Of a DNA stretch of 5,619 nucleotides, positions 1 through 5,080 are shown piece after piece. Location: contig SPBY01000239.1 in the NCBI GenBank assembly GCA_004525825.1, forward strand, positions 1 to 5,619, read 5' to 3'. Positions within the stretch are counted from its first letter, which is position 1. Each line of letters begins with the position of its first letter. The DNA comes from Bacteroidia bacterium (GTDB lineage: Bacteria > Bacteroidota > Bacteroidia > Bacteroidales > GCA-2748055). The notes beneath the pieces were generated by a model. That model made no database searches and was not told the origin of the DNA. It saw nothing but the letters and a program-made list of their open reading frames with translations. The translations under genes and the position numbers were made by a program.

Positions 1-315
1 AACCAGAGCTTCCTGGATATTTCACGTCGGGCAATCCGTAACAGCATTGCCACTGAACGCATTAAAGGAGAGGACCTTTACTTCAGGCGGCTGAATTACC
101 ATGATCTGGGTATCGATTATGATATCCGGAAGGATCTCTATGAAATGATGGATACGGTTTCAATGGAAGACCTCAGAACATTCTTTAATACTTACGTCAA
201 AGGCAGACCATATGCCCATCTCATCGTTGGCAACCTGAATGAAATTGATGAAAATGTTTTGAATAATATGGGTGAAGTAAAGCTGCTAAGTCTTGAAGAA
301 ATATTCGGGTATTAA
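1..315 (+). CDS. M16 family (insulinase-like) zinc peptidase, C-terminal 104 residues only
   Basis: Frame 1 is open from the first base and ends at TAA 313-315, giving 104 residues with no start in the window. The fragment reads as the end of an M16 peptidase: a helical stretch (residues 1-55) with RIKGEDLYFRRL and the GIDYDIRKDLYE segment, then SMEDLRTFFNTYVKGRP, a beta-strand HLIVGN (about 77-82) and the terminal LSLEEIFGY. Endings like this are familiar from large two-half M16 peptidases of Bacteroidota, which are usually exported and degrade peptides in the periplasm. In M16 proteins the HxxEH zinc motif is in the N-terminal half, so it cannot be checked here. The last domain is normally the inactive, clamp-forming one. 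Family assignment is fairly secure; substrate and export cannot be judged. No clear terminator follows the stop codon. Confidence 0.75.
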   Translation, partial: NQSFLDISRRAIRNSIATERIKGEDLYFRRLNYHDLGIDYDIRKDLYEMMDTVSMEDLRTFFNTYVKGRPYAHLIVGNLNEIDENVLNNMGEVKLLSLEEIFGY

Positions 316-516
316 CTTAACCGTTAAGCATAAGAGCCTGCGATAAGAAACACCCATGCGGTAAAGGTATAGCCATAATATGCAAAATGAAATATAGGAC
401 GTAGAACAATTCATTAAACCGGACGCCTGGATCGCCTGTGGGTAAAAGCAACACTGGTGCGGGCGCCGGTTAGTTCAACCGTTATATGCTATAGCTAAGA
501 ATTAAAAAGAAACCAG
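316..516. other. Gene-free spacer between the M16 peptidase and the NAD(P)-binding protein
   Basis: No ORF of useful length exists on either strand; the ATGs at 355, 380 and 388 meet stops within a few codons. The left part (316-400) holds a 13-bp inverted repeat, CTTAAC-C-GTTAAG (316-328), just after the M16 stop, and otherwise A+T-rich sequence without recognisable structure. The right part is the attC site described separately, followed by a perfect 8-bp palindrome GCTATAGC (488-495) and an A-rich leader. I see no convincing TAnnTTTG promoter for the next gene, although TATAG-like stretches occur at 369-373 and 490-494. Confidence 0.7.
401..489 (+). repeat. attC: Integron attC recombination site (59-base-element type)
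   Basis: An imperfect palindrome with the full attC architecture. The outer left core GTAGAAC (401-407, R'') faces the outer right core GTTATAT (481-487, R'), followed by GC; five of the seven positions pair, with one wobble and one mismatch (G404/A484). Inside lie the L arms: AACCGG-A-CGCC (417-427) pairs with GGCGCCGGTT (462-471) over 10 bp and leaves A423 bulged as an extrahelical base. Unpaired spacers of 9 nt separate core and L arm on both sides. The central variable part (428-461) adds CGCCTGTG (433-440) against CACTGGTG (452-459), with one T-T mismatch and one wobble. From memory, the arms closely resemble the attC of aadA-type cassettes, including AACAATTC after R'', the ACGCC/GGCG block with the same extra A, and the ATGC ending. 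Polarity puts R' on the right, so a cassette would begin at T482. The R' core departs from GTTRRRY only at 485. Confidence 0.82.
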
Positions 517-1206
517 ATGAAAGTGTGCATAGTGGGAGCATCCGGAAAGCTTGGACAATATATGGTCCAACACTGTTTAGATCGAGGCTATGAGGTTGTT
601 GGTGTCTGCCGGAGCAAAAGCATCGATAAGCTTGACAGGTTCAAAGACCGCATCACGATCTTTCCCGGAGCAACAAATGATAGAGAGATTATCAGCCAGG
701 CCGTTGCAGGGTGCAAGGGAGTGCTTACGGTTTTAGTGCCCTGGGGCGTTCAACAATATTCATCTGGCACTGCACAAGCAGTAATGGACTTTGCGGAGCC
801 GGGAACACGTTTGATTTTCTCTTGCGGTTGGCACATAAGCCGGGATAATAAGGATGTTTATTCCTGGAAACTAAAAACTTTTGAGAAGATTTTTGAGGGT
901 CTGGGGAGGTTTTTCCGCTTGCTGGAAATAAACGACCAGGTTGAAGCCTGTAGACGGATATTTGAAAGTGACTTACTGTGGACGGTGGTGCGTGGGAGCG
1001 ACCTTGAAGAAGGCGAGAGTCAGGGCTTACCAGTGTGGAGCAGGCATGTGGGAGATCCAATTCTGAAGAGTAACCTTACGCGTCGAGTGGACTTCGCCCT
1101 TTTCATGGTTGCGGCCATTGAGAACGATGAACTTATTCACGAAGCCCCAGCAATTGTTGGGTGCCAGTCTCCATCGGCGCTCGAACACGCTAAGGATCAG
1201 GCTTAG
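517..1206 (+). CDS. NAD(P)-binding atypical short-chain dehydrogenase (NmrA/SDR_a-like)
   Basis: A 229-residue soluble Rossmann-fold protein. The N-terminal beta-strand and dinucleotide-binding loop are clear: MKVCIVGASGKLG (GxxGxxG, residues 7-13), then an arginine (R32) at the end of strand 2, a common NADP preference position. Later hallmarks are GATNDREII (51-59), the strand GVLTVLVP (68-75), RLIFSCGWH (98-106) and the C-terminal WTVVRGSDLEEG (155-166) and RRVDFALFMV (189-198) segments, as in the NAD(P)H-binding PF13460 group. The classical YxxxK pair is absent; Y115-S-W-K-L-K is the closest sequence. It may therefore be a non-catalytic sensor, an isomerase/epimerase-like protein or a reductase with other chemistry; the substrate is unknown. 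Length is normal for the group. The start is supported by the Rossmann strand beginning at residue 2; the leader (AATTAAAAAGAAACCAG) is A-rich with only a weak Shine-Dalgarno. The gene starts 28 bp after an attC site in cassette orientation and ends 16 bp from a convergent gene. Confidence 0.85.
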   Translation: MKVCIVGASGKLGQYMVQHCLDRGYEVVGVCRSKSIDKLDRFKDRITIFPGATNDREIISQAVAGCKGVLTVLVPWGVQQYSSGTAQAVMDFAEPGTRLIFSCGWHISRDNKDVYSWKLKTFEKIFEGLGRFFRLLEINDQVEACRRIFESDLLWTVVRGSDLEEGESQGLPVWSRHVGDPILKSNLTRRVDFALFMVAAIENDELIHEAPAIVGCQSPSALEHAKDQA

Positions 1207-1222
1207 TACGGTTCGTGAAGAA

Positions 1223-2470
1223 CTAAGGATTTCGCAGGGAATAAACCATCAGAACATTCCCGTGCCTCAGGAACATTTTTCCATCAAAAAGATAAGGATG
1301 TGACCAGTGGGGGCCATTCCCTTTTTTGATCTGGAACGAACTGATGACCTTGAAACCGGATGGATCGGGTTTCACAAGACCCACATTCCCTCTTTTCTCC
1401 TCATACACATACTGCATGCCATCGGCATACACCATTTCCCCTTTTGAGGTCCATGACTCATCGTACATGACTTGGCCCGTATTCCAGTCCAGGCAGGCCC
1501 AGGCTCCGGAGCCGTTACTTATCCAGTAGGATCCATACAGGTAGCCATCCAATTCGATGAGCCCATGGTGGTGATTGTCCAGGAGCGTATTGGTATAGAC
1601 CTCTTCAATGGATGTTACTTCGTCATTGACTTTGAGCATTTTTGCCGGATAGTTGTATCCGATGGATAAAAAGATCATGTTGCCCTTTACTATCGGGGAA
1701 TTGGCCCAGATCATGCCCTTGGGCTGCCATTCCCACACGGAGGAGTCGAAATATTTGTAGGAAGTAAGGATTTTACCAGTCTGCGGATCTAAAATGAACA
1801 AGTCGCTGGCTGATGCTCCTAATATATACTCTTTGCCGTTGAAGGTGCTGAGGATGGGCGATACATAAGAACGCTGTCCATCGGTGCCCGGCGTTTTCCA
1901 GATTTCTTCTCCGGTCATTTTATCAAAAGCCACAAAGGTCGTCAGAGCACCAACAGGGGAACAGATGACCTTGTTATGGACAATCAGCGGGGATTCGGCC
2001 ACACCCCAGTCATGCCAATCGGCCTGGTAGTCTTTGTCCACATTGATCTTCCAGTTGATATCCCCTGTTTGGGCATTCAGACAGACCAATTCCCCGACCC
2101 CGCTGATGATGTAAATCCGGTCCTCCTCAATGGTGGGGGTGCTTCGGGTATTGGGATAGGACTGATCCCATGACCGTCCATAGGCAACTTGCCATTTCTT
2201 GTGGCCTTCAAAGTCGATACACGTTAAATGGTCCATGTCTCCTATCTTTCCCGAGGCGTAGATGTATTTTCCGTTTGAGACGACGGATGAATACCCTTCT
2301 CCGATGCCTTCAAATTCCAGCAGCAATTCCGGGCCGCCTTCCGGCCACTCTTTCAGGAGATTGTTTTCCGGGAACTTCCCATCCCTGTTGGGTCCACGGA
2401 ATTGATAAATCTGGGCATTTGACACTGAAACAAATACAACACACAATACAACGAGCCATAGTCTTTTCAT
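1223..2470 (-). CDS. Exported PQQ-type beta-propeller repeat protein
   Basis: A 415-residue protein with a clear Sec signal peptide (K2-R3, hydrophobic core 4-16, cleavage expected after SNA at 19, before Q20), so it should act in the periplasm or at the cell surface. There is no lipobox cysteine. The mature protein opens with QFRGPNRDG (23-31), the FRGPxRDG/WRGPxRDG entry motif common in PQQ-like propeller proteins. Propeller blade ends follow: LVCLNAQTGDINW (128-140), FVAFDKMTGEEIW (179-191), LFILDPQTGKIL (224-235) and ACLDWNTGQVMY (325-336), matching the L(D/N)xxTGxxxW consensus. The last blade is HPYLFDGKMFLRHGNVLMVYSLR (391-413). Family knowledge covers structural scaffolds such as BamB and PQQ-dependent alcohol dehydrogenases; I see no cysteine pair or other signature proving that PQQ is bound, so enzymatic activity is not claimed. 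It lies 70 bp downstream of the 2-epimerase gene on the same strand, perhaps in one operon, but has its own candidate promoter and an AAGGAA ribosome binding site. Confidence 0.85.
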   Translation of the reverse strand: MKRLWLVVLCVVFVSVSNAQIYQFRGPNRDGKFPENNLLKEWPEGGPELLLEFEGIGEGYSSVVSNGKYIYASGKIGDMDHLTCIDFEGHKKWQVAYGRSWDQSYPNTRSTPTIEEDRIYIISGVGELVCLNAQTGDINWKINVDKDYQADWHDWGVAESPLIVHNKVICSPVGALTTFVAFDKMTGEEIWKTPGTDGQRSYVSPILSTFNGKEYILGASASDLFILDPQTGKILTSYKYFDSSVWEWQPKGMIWANSPIVKGNMIFLSIGYNYPAKMLKVNDEVTSIEEVYTNTLLDNHHHGLIELDGYLYGSYWISNGSGAWACLDWNTGQVMYDESWTSKGEMVYADGMQYVYEEKRGNVGLVKPDPSGFKVISSFQIKKGNGPHWSHPYLFDGKMFLRHGNVLMVYSLRNP

Positions 2471-2471
2471 G

Positions 2472-2524
2472 AGTTCCTTTTTTTTAAGAATACAAACATA
2501 AGAATTCCGGCTGAAAGATGGAGA
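2472..2524 (-). promoter_or_regulatory. Candidate Bacteroidota-type promoter and RBS of the propeller gene
   Basis: Read on the minus strand, TATGTTTG (2493-2500) is an exact match to the Bacteroidota -7 box TAnnTTTG. It lies 22 bp upstream of the ATG, which leaves room for a short leader containing an A8 run and AAGGAACTC just before the start codon. The -33 element is weak: only TTTC-type sequences occur upstream. The box is therefore suggestive of independent transcription of the propeller gene inside a two-gene unit, not proof of it. Confidence 0.45.
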
Positions 2525-2532
2525 AAGTAGTT

Positions 2533-2549
2533 GAGTCCTATCAGGACTC
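2533..2549 (-). repeat. Perfect 7-bp inverted repeat at the stop of the 2-epimerase gene
   Basis: GAGTCCT (2533-2539) and AGGACTC (2543-2549) are exact complements around a 3-nt loop. On the minus-strand transcript the hairpin carries the tandem in-frame stops TGA-TAG of the epimerase gene in and beside its loop. What follows (AACTACTTTC) is not a clean U-tract, so it is at best a weak terminator or a 3'-end/processing structure between the epimerase and propeller genes. Confidence 0.45.
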
Positions 2550-3806
2550 CTGTTTGATGTCTAAAAGCCTGGATATACGATGGGTCAATTCAATCATCGC
2601 CCTGCCATTGTGGTATGGACATTTCCAGGGATCAATTTTCCAATTGTTTCGGTAATAGGGCGAAGGATCGTTCTCAGGTTCAATCAAATAAGGCTTTCCA
2701 AGCCGGTTAACTTTTGTGAACCATTCGCCTCCCTCATGGTCAATCACATGTTTATCAATAAAATCCCAGCTTAACTTAACGGTATCCCAGTAAAGCGGAT
2801 CACCGGTGAGTTGGAAAGAATTCATAAATCCTACCAGATTCTCAGCCTGAAGCCACCAATGTTTATTGGTTCTAACATGGCTGCCATAGCGGGTTGATTC
2901 CAGGAATAAACCTCCGTCTTTATCCACACCCACCCTTAAAACCGCATCAGCCATTTTCAAAATAAGTGGCTTTATTTCTGCAATTATCGATGTATCTCCG
3001 AGTATTTCTGCTGCTTCCCAAATCAACCAGGAGGCTTCAATATCGTGGCCAAACGAACATATAGCTTTTGAACTATCTGTTTCAGTAAACTCTTCAGTAA
3101 AGAATATCCCCAAATGCCCGTCCTCCCGAATAATATTATTAATAAAAATACCCAACAGTTCGCTTAAGCGCTGTTTTACCAAATCGTCTTTCCAGATTTT
3201 ATACACCGCTGCATAGGCCTCCAGAAGGTGCAGGTGCGTATTCATCGACTTTGGCTCATTATTATCGGCCATGCGGTTTTCTTCGTAAATATTCCAGTTG
3301 CGGGTAAAAGATTCATAGTAACCCTTATGTTCAGGATCCTTGGTTTTTTTGTCCAGGAAATAAAAGAAATCCTGAACCTTGTCCATTACCTCTGTTATAG
3401 GATTGAACTCGTAATATTTACTAAGCGAATAAATGACAAAAGCCTGAGCATATGTATGTTTAATGTCGTTGGCAACTTGATTGTCAGAATTAAGCTCCAT
3501 GTAAAATCCACCATGCTCCTGGTCAGCAAAGTCTTCGCTTACTACCCGAAAAGCTTTATGAGCAATTTCGTCATAACCTTTCCCGGGGTATTTTTCAGCG
3601 GCTGCAGCAAAAGTCCACAGAATACGTGCATTTAAAACACTTGTTTTGTTAGCCGATAATACAGGTTCGTTATTTAGATCCACTGCGCCATAGAATCCTA
3701 AGCCATCTTTTTCCACGCCATATTTCATCCAATAAGAAAGAATATTATCGTGCAATTCATTCGTAAAGATTTCCTGGTAATTTGACAGTTCTGATTTCAA
3801 ACTCAT
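2541..3806 (-). CDS. AGE family sugar 2-epimerase, probably cellobiose/mannobiose 2-epimerase type
   Basis: A 421-residue cytoplasmic (alpha/alpha)6-barrel enzyme of the N-acylglucosamine 2-epimerase family (PF07221), which inverts C2 of the reducing-end sugar. Family residues are present in order: NARILWTF with R61; HTYAQAFVIYSLSKYY (117-132); MNTHLHLLEAY with H191 and H193 (188-198); SFGHDIEASWLIWEAA with H254 (251-266); NKHWWLQAENLVGF with the tandem tryptophans (314-327); and KCPYHNGRAMIE with H399 (395-406). The histidines at 191, 254 and 399 correspond by motif to the catalytic/binding histidines of characterised cellobiose 2-epimerases, and the MNTHLHLLEAY and SFGHDIEASWL wording is closer to that subgroup than to renin-binding-protein-type N-acylglucosamine epimerases. 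Length is normal and no signal peptide is seen. The start is preceded by AAAAGAG. By eye the gene is richer in A+T than the propeller gene downstream. Disaccharide versus monosaccharide specificity cannot be settled from this alone. Confidence 0.87.
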   Translation of the reverse strand: MSLKSELSNYQEIFTNELHDNILSYWMKYGVEKDGLGFYGAVDLNNEPVLSANKTSVLNARILWTFAAAAEKYPGKGYDEIAHKAFRVVSEDFADQEHGGFYMELNSDNQVANDIKHTYAQAFVIYSLSKYYEFNPITEVMDKVQDFFYFLDKKTKDPEHKGYYESFTRNWNIYEENRMADNNEPKSMNTHLHLLEAYAAVYKIWKDDLVKQRLSELLGIFINNIIREDGHLGIFFTEEFTETDSSKAICSFGHDIEASWLIWEAAEILGDTSIIAEIKPLILKMADAVLRVGVDKDGGLFLESTRYGSHVRTNKHWWLQAENLVGFMNSFQLTGDPLYWDTVKLSWDFIDKHVIDHEGGEWFTKVNRLGKPYLIEPENDPSPYYRNNWKIDPWKCPYHNGRAMIELTHRISRLLDIKQES

Positions 3807-3962
3807 CTCTTTTCATTTACTGGTAAGTCAATTGAGAAATTTCAAGTATTAAATGTACAAACTAGTGACAATTCCATCTTAAGGTTTTTAAAGAAGTTTT
3901 CTGAACTCATTGCGGGCAAACTGTATATTTTGGTTAAGTTTATTGAACTTAGGAATCTTTCC
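3807..3962. promoter_or_regulatory. Divergent intergenic region driving the 2-epimerase (-) and the URO-D-like/porter unit (+)
   Basis: This A+T-rich spacer separates two divergent transcription units, so promoters for both should lie here. For the plus direction, TATATTTTG (3924-3932) resembles the -7 box TAnnTTTG with one extra spacer base, 30 bp before the ATG at 3963. For the minus direction, TAGTTTG (complement of 3858-3864) is a similar near match with one base too few. Neither has a good -33 TTG at the right distance. An 8-bp palindrome TCAATTGA (3828-3835) lies in the presumed leader of the epimerase gene. The region is plausible as a shared control region; no specific regulator site is identifiable. 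Confidence 0.4.
3934..3955 (+). promoter_or_regulatory. Inverted repeat abutting the Shine-Dalgarno of the URO-D-like gene
   Basis: TAAGTT (3935-3940) and AACTTA (3946-3951) form a perfect 6-bp inverted repeat with a 5-nt loop. Its last base overlaps the Shine-Dalgarno AGGAA (3951-3955), which sits 7 nt before ATG 3963. This good Shine-Dalgarno is the reason for choosing 3963 over the in-frame TTG at 3930. The repeat could be an operator or a small leader hairpin that touches the ribosome binding site. Confidence 0.4.
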
Positions 3963-5063
3963 ATGACACACCGGGAGCGATTACTTAATATTCTGAAGGG
4001 AAAGCAACCCGACTACCTTCCCTGGTATGGTGACCTTGATTACTGGGCCAATTCACTGATAAAAAGGGGGCTAAAACCCAAAGATTTTATCCAATCGGAC
4101 GAATACATCCAATGGCATGCCGATCTGAATGTAGGTTATTACCTGCAGGGATATTTTCCATTCAAACCTTTCATTGAAGGGTGTGAGGTGGTGGAATGGA
4201 ATGAAGGCCGCAAACGCTATAAGGAGATCAAAACCGACCTGGGATCGGTCAGGGAATGCTGGGAGTATATGCCTGCTTCCTATACGGAAGGACCTGTGGA
4301 ACATTTTATGAAAAGTGCAGAAGATCTGCCCATCCTGAAACATATCTATGAAAGCACCCGCTTTGAACCCGATTACGACTTTGCATATAAGAGGAGACAG
4401 CAGGTAGGTGACCAGGGTGTGGTTCTTTGTTATCTTCCCAAGAGCCCTTTCATGCATCTGCTGGCGCTGGAGGCAGGTATCATGTCAGTCACAATGATTG
4501 CTCTGACTTTACCTGACGAGTTCCAGGAGTTGCTGGAGGTGATGAAAAAGGCCTTCGACCAGGCAGCGCAAATAGCTGTTGAAAGTCCGGCCGAGGTACT
4601 AATGATCCCCGAAAACCTCTCCTCGGAGATGGTGGGTCCCGAGTTTTTTGAACTCTATATGCGCGCATACCAGGAGGAATGGACCACAAAGATCAGTGAA
4701 GCAGGCAAGTACTCATACATACATATCGATGGGACACTGGCAGGACTATTAAAACAGGAAGCATCGGTTGGATTCACCGCACTTGAGGCCTTAACTCCGC
4801 ATCCTGTAGGTGATTTGAAATGGGAGGAACTGGCAGATAAGGTGGGCGATTCCAATAGCATATTATGGGGTGGAATACCGGGCGCCTATTTCACAACCAA
4901 CGTGAGTGAAGAGGAGTTTGAAAGGCATGTTAAAAGGATTATTGAGATCATGGTGAAGGAGCCCCGCTATGTTCTTGGCGTGGCTGACCAGGTTCCGCCC
5001 GACGGATTGGAGGAAAGAGTAAGAAGAGTGGGTGAACTTGTTGAGCAATATGGTATGTACTAA
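3963..5063 (+). CDS. URO-D superfamily protein, not HemE; possible methyltransferase-like enzyme
   Basis: A 366-residue soluble protein of the uroporphyrinogen decarboxylase/cobalamin-independent methyltransferase fold (PF01208). It begins in family style with MTHRERLLNILKGKQPDYLPW (RERLL..L.G..PD..P). Later landmarks are EVLMIPENLSSEMVGPEFF (211-229), YIHIDGTLAGLL (252-263), GFTALEALTPHPVGDL (270-285), ILWGGIPGAYFT (300-311) and VLGVADQVPPDG (337-348), at the barrel positions where the family has its ligand-binding strands. The RxPxWxMRQAGR motif of true HemE is absent (PDYLPWYGDLDYW instead), so haem synthesis is unlikely. The zinc-binding HxC...C of MtaA/MtbA-type methyltransferases is also missing: the sequence is H254-I-D256, and the protein has no cysteine after residue 156. 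A cofactor and substrate therefore cannot be named. ATG 3963 has a strong AGGAA 7 nt upstream. The sugar porter gene begins 17 bp after its stop, indicating an operon and a likely role in handling an imported carbohydrate. Confidence 0.8.
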   Translation: MTHRERLLNILKGKQPDYLPWYGDLDYWANSLIKRGLKPKDFIQSDEYIQWHADLNVGYYLQGYFPFKPFIEGCEVVEWNEGRKRYKEIKTDLGSVRECWEYMPASYTEGPVEHFMKSAEDLPILKHIYESTRFEPDYDFAYKRRQQVGDQGVVLCYLPKSPFMHLLALEAGIMSVTMIALTLPDEFQELLEVMKKAFDQAAQIAVESPAEVLMIPENLSSEMVGPEFFELYMRAYQEEWTTKISEAGKYSYIHIDGTLAGLLKQEASVGFTALEALTPHPVGDLKWEELADKVGDSNSILWGGIPGAYFTTNVSEEEFERHVKRIIEIMVKEPRYVLGVADQVPPDGLEERVRRVGELVEQYGMY

Positions 5064-5080
5064 TCCATTCAAAAGATAAA

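Noticed and set aside
467..481. CGGTT-AGTTC-AACCG as a stand-alone 5-bp hairpin or terminator
   Set aside because: It is part of the attC right arm and competes with the longer pairing to 417-427; no T-tract follows it.
725..1060. A 111-residue open frame on the minus strand inside the SDR gene
   Set aside because: It is fully antisense to a gene with a recognisable Rossmann fold, its product has no recognisable motif, and its composition is typical of a shadow frame.
1207..1222. A bidirectional terminator between the convergent SDR and propeller genes
   Set aside because: The 16-bp gap contains no inverted repeat or T-tract.
3228..3635. A 135-residue plus-strand open frame within the 2-epimerase gene
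   Set aside because: It mirrors the epimerase codons; the hydrophobic look comes from the complementary strand and there is no independent support.
3930..3962. An 11-codon N-terminal extension of the URO-D-like gene from TTG 3930
   Set aside because: TTG is a rare start, it overlaps the promoter-like box, and ATG 3963 has a well-placed AGGAA and begins exactly where URO-D family proteins usually do (MTHRERLL).
4071..4457. A 128-residue minus-strand open frame within the URO-D-like gene
   Set aside because: It is antisense to a convincing family member; no start signal or domain is evident.
3963..5063. Annotation as haem-pathway uroporphyrinogen decarboxylase (HemE)
   Set aside because: The diagnostic N-terminal RxPxWxMRQAGR motif is absent and the neighbours are sugar genes, not haem genes.
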